From: Alphaproteobacteria bacterium
GTDB lineage: Bacteria; Pseudomonadota; Alphaproteobacteria; Micavibrionales; Micavibrionaceae
Length of the DNA stretch: 6,619 nt
NCBI GenBank assembly: GCA_016763095.1
Contig: JAESUK010000140.1
Coordinates: forward strand, 1 to 6,619
Reading direction: 5' to 3'
Part shown: piece by piece, positions 1 through 5,126 of the stretch
Layout: the number at the start of each line of letters is the position of its first letter
How positions within the stretch are numbered: position 1 is the first letter of the stretch
The notes under the pieces: model-generated
Told to the model about the DNA's origin: nothing
What the model saw: only the letters and a program-made list of their open reading frames with translations
Databases searched by the model: none
Position numbers and translations under genes: made by a program

Positions 1-240
1 AAGCGTGTTTATGTCGTGAGAGGCCTCTTCGACGCTGTCGAAAACTTCAACGGGTGGCATGGCATCTAGTGCACCGACGGACATGGATTCTGCGCGATCA
101 TTTGGCCACCCTTGCTTGGGGGACACAAGGCGGAGATTTACTAATCCACAGTTGAGCATTGCACGCGCGCTTGCGCCAATGTTTTCTCCCATTTGAGAGT
201 TTACGAGAATGATTGTCGGTGTATTGTTTGGTTCAGTCAT
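1..240 (-). CDS. trmJ: tRNA (cytidine/uridine-2'-O-)-methyltransferase TrmJ, amino-terminal part (runs off the left edge)
   Basis: The minus strand is open from an ATG at 240 to the window edge, giving 80 residues. TrmJ is a SPOUT/TrmH-family enzyme that uses S-adenosylmethionine to methylate the 2'-hydroxyl of nucleotide 32 in the tRNA anticodon loop; it acts in the cytoplasm, usually as a dimer. What is seen: a first beta strand (residues 9-14, T-I-I-L-V-N), then the family motif 1 G-E-N-I-G-A-S-A-R-A-M at 18-28 with N20, G22 and the conserved R26, then G-L-x-N-L-R-L-V-S-P at 32-41 and G-W-P-N at 44-47. The AdoMet-binding knot lies downstream and is not in the window. The start is chosen because the family begins only a few residues before this strand. 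The Shine-Dalgarno is weak (GATAGAG just upstream). It lies 47 nt after the unknown gene at 288-716 and may be cotranscribed with it. The family assignment is secure; the exact target nucleotide is inferred from the family. Confidence 0.9.
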   Translation of the reverse strand, partial: MTEPNNTPTIILVNSQMGENIGASARAMLNCGLVNLRLVSPKQGWPNDRAESMSVGALDAMPPVEVFDSVEEASHDINTL

Positions 241-247
241 AACTCTA

Positions 248-261
248 TCTTCTATAGAAGA
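248..261. repeat. Perfect 14-bp palindrome in the trmJ leader
   Basis: TCTTCTATAGAAGA reads the same on both strands. It ends 7 nt before the trmJ ATG (240). As RNA it could form only a 5-bp stem with a UAUA loop. That stem would include part of the purine-rich stretch (AGAAGAUAGAG) that is the only Shine-Dalgarno candidate for trmJ. It could be a protein-binding operator, a small translational control element, or chance. Confidence 0.5.
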
Positions 262-287
262 GCGCAGATAAAGTCATTTAGTTTCTC

Positions 288-716
288 TTATGCTTCGAAT
301 TTTACTTGAGGAATGATGTATTCGGCTCTTCCTTTTAGATAGGAGAGGGATACAGGAATTTTTTCTGAAATTTGTCGGGCGCTCTCTTGTGTTTGTGATG
401 ATGTCGGGTCGCCCCCTAAGCCATGACGGTATACAAGTGCTTCGCGAACCTCTCCTGTTAGTATGTTTGCTCTATTTTTAAGGCGCGCTGACATTTCTCG
501 AATGGAAATGTCTTCCTGTTTGTTGGTGAAGGGTTCGATGTTTGCATAGAGGGCAAGACAGACGGCTGGGTGCATACCCGTATTTCTGGCAACACTGTCT
601 GCAAAAAAGCCATAATTCATGTCATCCATGTATTTTGGAGGCATGTCCCGTACTATAGAATTCTTTATACCCTTTAGGAATAAATGAGCTTCGTTGTAAA
701 ACATTTCACGTATCAT
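288..716 (-). CDS. Hypothetical protein, 142 residues, upstream of trmJ
   Basis: I do not recognise this family. The protein appears soluble: no signal peptide and no membrane segment, one cysteine (C53), with charged and hydrophobic residues mixed as in a folded, mainly helical protein. Residues 69-100 look like a run of helices. The stretch 110-134 (E-S-A-R-Q-I-S-E-K-I-P-V-S-L-S-Y-L-K) resembles the spacing of a helix-turn-helix, but this is only an impression. The ATG at 716 is preceded by TAAGGGAA, with 12 nt between GGG and ATG, which is longer than usual. A later ATG (codon 5) has no ribosome site at all. The spacer consists of AAT triplets. It is transcribed towards trmJ (47-nt gap, no terminator seen) and away from the small plus-strand gene at 919-1149. 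Base composition resembles its neighbours, so there is no sign of recent transfer. The gene is probably real given its length, ribosome site and position; the function is unknown. Confidence 0.7.
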   Translation of the reverse strand: MIREMFYNEAHLFLKGIKNSIVRDMPPKYMDDMNYGFFADSVARNTGMHPAVCLALYANIEPFTNKQEDISIREMSARLKNRANILTGEVREALVYRHGLGGDPTSSQTQESARQISEKIPVSLSYLKGRAEYIIPQVKFEA

Positions 717-782
717 TATTATTATTTTCCCTTATTTATGTAACTCATATTTACATATTTTTATTTCTGATGCAAATTTTTA

Positions 783-821
783 TAATATTTGCTAATAAAA
801 ATTCTAATTGTTGAAATATTA
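783..821. repeat. AT-only inverted repeat, 8-bp arms
   Basis: TAATATTT (783-790) and its exact reverse complement AAATATTA (814-821) are separated by 23 nt. The arms contain no G or C, so a hairpin would be weak and chance is a real possibility in such AT-rich sequence. The centre-to-centre distance of 31 bp is close to three helical turns, which would suit a protein binding both arms. Confidence 0.3.
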
Positions 822-825
822 ATAC

Positions 826-837
826 ATACTCCAGTAT
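826..837. repeat. Short inverted repeat ATACT-CC-AGTAT upstream of the small-gene promoter
   Basis: Two 5-bp arms, ATACT (826-830) and AGTAT (833-837), flank CC. It ends 18 nt before the -35 element of the promoter at 856-884, a position where activators often bind. It could be a regulator half-site pair or chance. Confidence 0.35.
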
Positions 838-843
838 TTAATT

Positions 844-876
844 GGACATAATATCTTGACAAGGAAATATTCGTCC
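844..876. repeat. Imperfect inverted repeat flanking the -35 element (candidate operator)
   Basis: GGAC-AT-AATAT (844-854) pairs with ATATT-C-GTCC (867-876): nine complementary positions with a 2-versus-1 nt mismatch inside the arms. The 12-nt centre holds the TTGACA -35 hexamer of the plus-strand promoter. A dyad centred on a -35 box is a classic place for a repressor, so autoregulation or repression of the gene at 919 is plausible. This is inference from position and symmetry only. Confidence 0.4.
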
Positions 877-884
877 TATATAAC
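856..884 (+). promoter_or_regulatory. Sigma70-type promoter for the 76-residue gene
   Basis: TTGACA at 856-861 is a perfect -35 consensus. TATAAC at 879-884 is a -10 with five of six consensus bases, and the spacing is the ideal 17 nt. Transcription would start near 891, leaving a leader of roughly 28 nt that contains the strong ribosome site at 906-912. This is the best promoter in the window. TATATA at 877-882 is an alternative -10, but its 15-nt spacing is less suitable. Confidence 0.75.
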
Positions 885-905
885 GTAATCAACCTGAATA
901 GATTT

Positions 906-912
906 GGAGGAG
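906..912 (+). promoter_or_regulatory. Strong Shine-Dalgarno that decides the start of the 76-residue gene
   Basis: GGAGGAG lies directly before three consecutive in-frame ATG codons (913, 916, 919). Only the third has a normal 6-nt distance, so translation probably begins at 919. The upstream TTG at 904 overlaps the site and cannot be the start. Confidence 0.75.
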
Positions 913-918
913 ATGATG

Positions 919-1149
919 ATGAGTTTATTTCAGACTCAGCTAGAAGTGACACAGCAACATGATGCTCGTTTTGACATTGTGAATGCTTTTAAATCTTTGG
1001 ATTCAAACCGCCAAATTGTGATTTGTGACCAGTTATTTCACAATCAAAGAACATCATACAAGAATACGTTGAACCTTTTATTTCCACAGTTAGCTTCATC
1101 TGATGCAAAGCGTTTGGAAAAATTTCTTCGTTCTCGGGCTCAGCATTAG
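919..1149 (+). CDS. Small hypothetical protein, 76 residues
   Basis: I do not recognise this protein. It begins M-S-L-F-Q-T-Q and is likely cytoplasmic: no signal peptide, no membrane segment, one cysteine. It looks mostly helical, with a mixed hydrophobic/polar pattern and a basic carboxy terminus (K-R-L-E-K-F-L-R-S-R near the end), so contact with nucleic acid or a protein partner is possible but unproven. Support for a real gene is good: a near-consensus promoter, a GGAGGAG ribosome site at correct spacing, and an open frame filling the gap between two other genes. It is the only plus-strand gene here. It is divergent from the 142-residue gene and convergent with gltX, only 13 nt apart, with no obvious terminator hairpin between them. 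The inverted repeat over its -35 suggests regulated expression. Confidence 0.75.
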   Translation: MSLFQTQLEVTQQHDARFDIVNAFKSLDSNRQIVICDQLFHNQRTSYKNTLNLLFPQLASSDAKRLEKFLRSRAQH

Positions 1150-1162
1150 GTTCAGCGGTTTG

Positions 1163-2806
1163 TTAGATACTCGCGTTTAGTCTGTTTAAGACGCGCTCTT
1201 TACCCATTACCATCATAAGAGAATAAAGATCAGGCGTTTGTGCTTTTCCTGTTATTGCAACACGTAGCATTTTTGCAGCATCGGCGATTGTGCCATTATA
1301 GCTGTCAGGGTCTTTCTTATAGACCTTACCGTTCTTTGCAAACCCGTGTTTACCAGCCAGTTCTTTCATATTGCCAAACCATGCTTCGTTATCAAGTGTG
1401 TCGTCATAGTTCTCAATAAAATCTGAAAGAAATGCTTTTGCAATCTCTGGTTTTTGTTCTGTAATCTTTACGATGTAATCATCTTCTGGTGTGAAAGCAT
1501 CATCAAAGAAATAGTCGAGTTCCTGCCAAATTGTTGACCAATTTGCGAAGTCTTTACGGACACGTTCAACACCTTCACGTTCTATTTTAAAGATGTTGAT
1601 GAAATAGTCTCTGTCTTGTTGCATACGCTCAAACAGTTCTGGCTCCATGTTCTCAGCCCATTCGATAAGTTGGTCGTATACTTCTTGTGCGCTAAGTCGT
1701 CCGATAAAGTCACGGCTCATGCTGTCGAGCTTAATGAGATCGAGAAGGGAGCCACTGCGTCCTAGTTTTTGTAGTTCAAACGGAAAATTCCATACGCTCT
1801 CACTTGGGTTTTCTACGCGGAAAGCCTCGAAGGTTGAATTTGCTAGGTTCATTAAGTATTCGATAACGGCTTCTTTTGGATAGCCTTTATCTTCGTAATA
1901 CGTGACGCTTGCTTCTGGGTCTTTACGTTTGGAAAGCTTTCTTCTTTTTCCGTCATCCATAATTTCAATTGGTGAAATATGCGCGAAATGTGGGGCTTTC
2001 CATCCCAGTGTCTCAAAGAGTTGAATATGAAGAGGTAATGATGATAACCACTCATCTCCTCTGATGACGTGTGTTGTTCCCATAAAGTGATCATCAATTG
2101 CATGTGCAAAATGATATGTTGGTAGACCAGAGGCTTTTAGGATTACAATGTCAGCATCATTTTCAGGTAAGTTACGTTTTCCTTTTATCAAGTCTTCAAA
2201 TTGACGTTTGTTGAAGTGTTTCCCTGATGATCTTAGGCGGATTGTAAAAGGAGTTCCTTTTTCTATGTGGTCGGCAACAATCTCTTTTGGGGCTTTTCTG
2301 AACTTTGCCCAATCGCCGTAATAGCCTGTGCGCATACCTTGTTTTGTTTGCTTGTCTCTTATTTCTTCAAGTTCTTCTTGAGAGCAAAAACATGGATAGG
2401 CGAGGTCTTTTTCTAAGAGTTGCTTAATGTAAGCAAGGTAAATGTCTTTACGCTTACTTTGTGTGTATGGACCATATTTGCCTTTTTCCTCTCCTGTAGA
2501 GGTCGGTCCTTCATCTGATGTGATGTTGAAGTTTTCAAGACCATTGATAATAACTTCTGTTGCGCCGTCTACTTCACGCTTGCTGTCAGTATCTTCGATA
2601 CGAAGCATGAATGTTCCTTTTGCAAGGTGGGCGACGCGCTCGGAGATGAGGGCAGCGTAGACACTCCCAATATGCATCATGCCTGTTGGGCTTGGGGCAA
2701 TACGTGTGACCACGTGACCTTCTGGGCGTGGTGTGTATCTACTCTCAATTTCTTCAGTCGTGAGTGTTGATGGAAAAAGGTCGTTAATTTTTTCTATAAT
2801 ATTCAT
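1163..2806 (-). CDS. gltX: Glutamate--tRNA ligase (GluRS), divergent type
   Basis: This class I aminoacyl-tRNA synthetase joins glutamate to tRNA with ATP in the cytoplasm. Seen in the 547 residues: A-P-S-P-T-G at 37-42 leading into the HIGH-type signature as H-I-G-S (45-48); R-I-E-D-T-D (69-74); H-V-I-R-G-D-E-W (246-253); and the KMSKS-type loop as K-L-S-K-R (290-294). The N-terminal extension ahead of the first strand (about 30 residues, ending T-P-R-P-E-G) and the long carboxy-terminal half resemble the GluRS type I associate with clostridia and some other phyla, rather than the usual 460-480-residue proteobacterial enzyme. The zinc region keeps C-F-C (139-141), but the later cysteine expected after Y-x-x-x-W is phenylalanine (F169), so zinc binding is doubtful. 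The start at 2806 has no clear Shine-Dalgarno and follows the DAHP synthase stop by 9 nt, which suggests coupled translation. Whether it charges tRNA(Glu) only or also tRNA(Gln) cannot be read from the sequence. Confidence 0.9.
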   Translation of the reverse strand: MNIIEKINDLFPSTLTTEEIESRYTPRPEGHVVTRIAPSPTGMMHIGSVYAALISERVAHLAKGTFMLRIEDTDSKREVDGATEVIINGLENFNITSDEGPTSTGEEKGKYGPYTQSKRKDIYLAYIKQLLEKDLAYPCFCSQEELEEIRDKQTKQGMRTGYYGDWAKFRKAPKEIVADHIEKGTPFTIRLRSSGKHFNKRQFEDLIKGKRNLPENDADIVILKASGLPTYHFAHAIDDHFMGTTHVIRGDEWLSSLPLHIQLFETLGWKAPHFAHISPIEIMDDGKRRKLSKRKDPEASVTYYEDKGYPKEAVIEYLMNLANSTFEAFRVENPSESVWNFPFELQKLGRSGSLLDLIKLDSMSRDFIGRLSAQEVYDQLIEWAENMEPELFERMQQDRDYFINIFKIEREGVERVRKDFANWSTIWQELDYFFDDAFTPEDDYIVKITEQKPEIAKAFLSDFIENYDDTLDNEAWFGNMKELAGKHGFAKNGKVYKKDPDSYNGTIADAAKMLRVAITGKAQTPDLYSLMMVMGKERVLNRLNASI

Positions 2807-2815
2807 CGGAAGGAT

Positions 2816-4198
2816 TTATTTCTTTTGGATTAATTTTAGTTGATCGGCAATTAGAAATGAAAGCTCTAATGACTGATTGGCATTGAGGCGGGGGTCGCAA
2901 TGTGTGTGGTAACGGCTTGAAAGGTCGTTATCAGATATCTGGTACGCACCACCTGTACACTCAGTAACATCTTGCCCCGTCATTTCAACATGGACACCAC
3001 CTGGGTGTGTGCCTTCTGCTTTGTGGACGGCGAAGAAATCGGCCACTTCGCTCATGATGTCTTCAAAGCGACGTGTCTTATAGCCTGTTGATGATTTCTG
3101 GATGTTTCCATGCATTGGATCTGATACCCATGCGACTTTACGCCCTTCTTCTTTTACGCGACGAAGAAGGGGTGTGAGGCCTTTTTCTACGTTTCCTGCA
3201 CCCATGCGCGCGATCAATGTTAAGCGACCTGCTTCATTTTCAGGGTTGAGGATGTCGATCAAGCGAATAAGTTGATCTGGATCCATGTCAGGTGAGCATT
3301 TCATACCAAGAGGATTTTTTACGCCGCGGACAAATTCAATTTGTGCGTTCTCGGCTTGGTGTGTTCTTGCGCCAATCCATAGGAAGTGAGCTGATGTATC
3401 GTAATACTCGCCTGTAAGGCTGTCCGTACGTACCATAGCTTCTTCGTAAGGAAGAAGAAGGGCTTCATGACATGTGTAGAAGTCCGTTTGTTTCATAACG
3501 TCTGGGGCATTGTCGCCAGCTAAGCCACATGCTTCCATAAAGCCTATGGCATTCTCTATTTCAGCGGCCACTGTTTCATAACGACGTGTCAGAGGTGTTT
3601 CGCCAACGAAGTCGAGTGTCCACTTATGAACTTTGCGAAGATCGGCAAAGCCACCTTGTGCAAATGCGCGCAGAAGGTTTAGTGTGGATGAAGCTTGGTT
3701 GTACGCTTGTATCATACGGTCTGGATTTGGTTCGCGAGATTTTTCCGTAAACTCTAAACCATTTATAATATCTCCGCGGTAGCTTGGGAGCTCAACGCCG
3801 TCTATTGTCTCTGTATCTGTTGAACGAGGTTTGGCAAACTGCCCCGCCATACGCCCCATTTTAATGATAGGCATGCGACCTGAAAATGTCATTATAACAG
3901 ACATTTGAAGTAAAACTTTAAAGGTGTTCTTTATCTTTGATGCGGAAAATTCTGCGAAGCTTTCTGCGCAGTCACCACCTTGTAGAATGAATGATTTTCC
4001 ATTCGCAACGTCCGCAAGCTGTGCCTTTAATTTTCTGGCTTCTCCTGCAAAAACAAGAGGGGGCATTTTCGCAAGCGTTTTCTCTGCATGCCTTAATGCC
4101 TCTTGGTCTTTGTATGTTGGGAGTTGTAATGCAGGTTTTGATCTCCAACTATCTGGAGTCCATTGATCATTCTGAGTTTTTTGTGCTATCTGTGTCAT
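2816..4198 (-). CDS. aroG: Class II 3-deoxy-D-arabino-heptulosonate 7-phosphate (DAHP) synthase
   Basis: It condenses phosphoenolpyruvate with erythrose 4-phosphate, the first step of the shikimate pathway to aromatic amino acids. The 460-residue protein has the class II (plant/Mycobacterium-type) signatures: W-x-P-D-S-W-R-S-K-P-A at 13-23, Q-G-G-D-C-A-E-S-F at 73-81, G-R-M-A-G-Q-F-A-K-P-R-S at 115-126, G-M-K-C-S-P at 298-303, D-P-M-H-G-N at 360-365, G-G-V-H-V-E at 400-405 and C-D-P-R-L-N at 434-439. The four metal ligands known from the family are therefore present as C77, H363, E405 and D435. It lacks the long amino-terminal extension that carries aromatic-amino-acid allosteric sites in the mycobacterial enzyme. 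The frame is open further upstream, to a TTG at 4273 inside the preceding gene. I chose the ATG at 4198 because homologues begin just before W-x-P-D-S-W and the extra 25 residues look like translated intergenic DNA. No Shine-Dalgarno precedes this ATG. Confidence 0.93.
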   Translation of the reverse strand: MTQIAQKTQNDQWTPDSWRSKPALQLPTYKDQEALRHAEKTLAKMPPLVFAGEARKLKAQLADVANGKSFILQGGDCAESFAEFSASKIKNTFKVLLQMSVIMTFSGRMPIIKMGRMAGQFAKPRSTDTETIDGVELPSYRGDIINGLEFTEKSREPNPDRMIQAYNQASSTLNLLRAFAQGGFADLRKVHKWTLDFVGETPLTRRYETVAAEIENAIGFMEACGLAGDNAPDVMKQTDFYTCHEALLLPYEEAMVRTDSLTGEYYDTSAHFLWIGARTHQAENAQIEFVRGVKNPLGMKCSPDMDPDQLIRLIDILNPENEAGRLTLIARMGAGNVEKGLTPLLRRVKEEGRKVAWVSDPMHGNIQKSSTGYKTRRFEDIMSEVADFFAVHKAEGTHPGGVHVEMTGQDVTECTGGAYQISDNDLSSRYHTHCDPRLNANQSLELSFLIADQLKLIQKK

Positions 4199-4205
4199 GA
4201 CAGTG

Positions 4206-4242
4206 TTTATAGCGGAATAATGGCTATAAAGACAAGTCTTTA
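4206..4242 (-). promoter_or_regulatory. Possible internal promoter with operator-like dyad before the DAHP synthase gene
   Basis: In the 53-nt gap, the minus strand shows TTGTCT (4235-4230), an 18-nt spacer and TATAAA (4211-4206), a plausible sigma70 pair. The -10 ends only 7 nt before the ATG at 4198, so a transcript from it would start at or next to the ATG and be leaderless, which would fit the missing Shine-Dalgarno. Overlapping the -35 is a 7+7 inverted repeat, TAAAGAC-AA-GTCTTTA (plus strand 4227-4242). Its 2-nt centre is too short for an RNA hairpin with full arms, so a DNA-binding repressor site is the better reading. Everything beyond the visible repeats is inference. Confidence 0.4.
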
Positions 4243-4251
4243 CTTGATCCT

Positions 4252-5124
4252 TTATGCGACATTCTTTCCCCAACGTTTATGGAGCCACAGCCATTGTGTG
4301 GGGGTTGCTTTAATCCAGCTCTCTAAGTGTGTATGCGCTTCGATAATAAGCGGCTCAATTGGCTTCTTTGTGCCGTTTTCATTAAACAGTTGTAGCTCTG
4401 GGTGGAGTGTAAGGCGAAAGTTGTTTTTTCCAATGCGTTCGAGTTGTGTTGGGATAAGGGGGCATTTGAATTTTTGCGCAAGTTGAACAAAGGCAGGGCT
4501 TGTCATGGCCTCTATTCCAAAGAATGGAATAGGTAAGCCTTCATTGTATTTTTGGTCAATAAGAATTCCTACATGGCGGCCATTTTTAATGGCTTTTACA
4601 AGTTGACGTGTTCCTTGTGTAGATTTTGGATAGGTTCTTAGCTTGCCTTTCATGCTTCGCATGCGGTTTAACATCTTATCTGCCCAAGGATTGTTTGGTG
4701 CACGGTAAACAAGGTCCAGTTCAAGGTTGTGAGCATAAAAAGCAGGAGATGCAATCTCCCAGTTTGCGCAATGCGCACCAAAGAAGATGGCTGCTTTTCC
4801 GTCATCGCGTAATTCTATAAGTTTTTCTAGTCCTACAATCTCGACATTGTTCTTCCCAAGTGTCTCGAGGTGAGGGTATTCCGCCATAACTTGCGCAAGG
4901 TTGATCCACATACCCTCTATGGCGGCTTGTTGTGCCTCTGTAGTCATGTCAGGGAGTGCATGGCGTACATGGCGCAGGGCTTTCTTTGATGCCCCTAGGC
5001 GTGTACTGAGCGTCTTTCCTATCCATGCCCCAAAGTTAGAAGCGTTTTTGGCGGAGAGGCTTGAAAAAATGGCAAGCATTATGAACAAGCCAATGGCTTC
5101 TAGCGCATAGCGGAATTTCTTCAT
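4252..5124 (-). CDS. Lipid A biosynthesis acyltransferase (LpxL/HtrB/MsbB family)
   Basis: Members transfer a fatty acyl chain from acyl-ACP onto the hydroxyacyl chains of Kdo-lipid A at the inner face of the cytoplasmic membrane. The 290-residue length is normal. Seen: a hydrophobic amino-terminal anchor at about 8-25; the catalytic HX4E motif as G-A-H-C-A-N-W-E with H118 and E123; the block Y-R-A-P-N-N-P at 140-146; D-Q-K-Y-N-E-G-L-P-I-P-F-F-G at 190-203; and the terminal W-L-W-L-H-K-R-W at 278-285 typical of the family. The start at 5124 lies 2 nt after the lpxK stop and has AGAGGT 6 nt upstream, within the last lpxK codons, pointing to translational coupling. The position after waaA and lpxK supports a role in secondary acylation of lipid A. 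LpxL-like versus LpxM-like specificity cannot be decided here, so I give no gene symbol. Confidence 0.9.
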   Translation of the reverse strand: MKKFRYALEAIGLFIMLAIFSSLSAKNASNFGAWIGKTLSTRLGASKKALRHVRHALPDMTTEAQQAAIEGMWINLAQVMAEYPHLETLGKNNVEIVGLEKLIELRDDGKAAIFFGAHCANWEIASPAFYAHNLELDLVYRAPNNPWADKMLNRMRSMKGKLRTYPKSTQGTRQLVKAIKNGRHVGILIDQKYNEGLPIPFFGIEAMTSPAFVQLAQKFKCPLIPTQLERIGKNNFRLTLHPELQLFNENGTKKPIEPLIIEAHTHLESWIKATPTQWLWLHKRWGKNVA

Positions 5125-5126
5125 GC

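Larger units (their letters stand above)
717..855 (-). promoter_or_regulatory. AT-rich divergent intergenic region; probable promoter zone of the 142-residue gene
   Basis: This stretch separates two divergently transcribed unknown genes and is much richer in A and T than the coding parts. The promoter of the leftward gene must lie here or overlap the rightward one. The best -35 I can see on the minus strand is TTGCAT (775-770), but the -10 candidates at proper distance (TAAATA or AAATAT, around 753-747) are poor. I therefore do not name an exact promoter. The region also carries two inverted repeats, listed separately. Confidence 0.35.

Noticed and set aside
241..275. Separate promoter for trmJ using TATAGA in the palindrome as -10
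   Set aside because: No hexamer resembling TTGACA occurs 15-18 nt upstream on the minus strand.
837..853. CtrA-like site (TTAA-N7-TTAA) near the small-gene promoter
   Set aside because: TTAA at 838-841 is followed after 7 nt by TAAT rather than TTAA; a half-match is expected by chance in this AT-rich stretch.
761..952. 63-residue minus-strand open frame across the divergent region
   Set aside because: It starts inside the small plus-strand gene, runs antisense through its ribosome site and promoter, and its translation is low-complexity AT-driven sequence.
1140..1200. Bidirectional terminator between the small gene and gltX
   Set aside because: I looked for a GC-rich hairpin followed by T-runs on either strand; only short imperfect pairings (such as GCGT with ACGC around 1170-1195) appear, and they lie in gltX coding sequence.
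1647..2660. Several open frames of 70-85 residues on either strand within gltX
   Set aside because: All overlap a confidently identified synthetase in other frames and have no independent support.
4199..4273. 25-residue amino-terminal extension of the DAHP synthase from a TTG at 4273
   Set aside because: It would start inside the upstream gene, has no ribosome site, and places residues before the conserved family beginning that do not look like protein; the ATG at 4198 fits homologues better.
4163..4486. 107-residue plus-strand open frame
   Set aside because: It lies antisense to the lpxL-type gene and the start of aroG, with no ribosome site or family features; it is a shadow of well-supported coding sequence.
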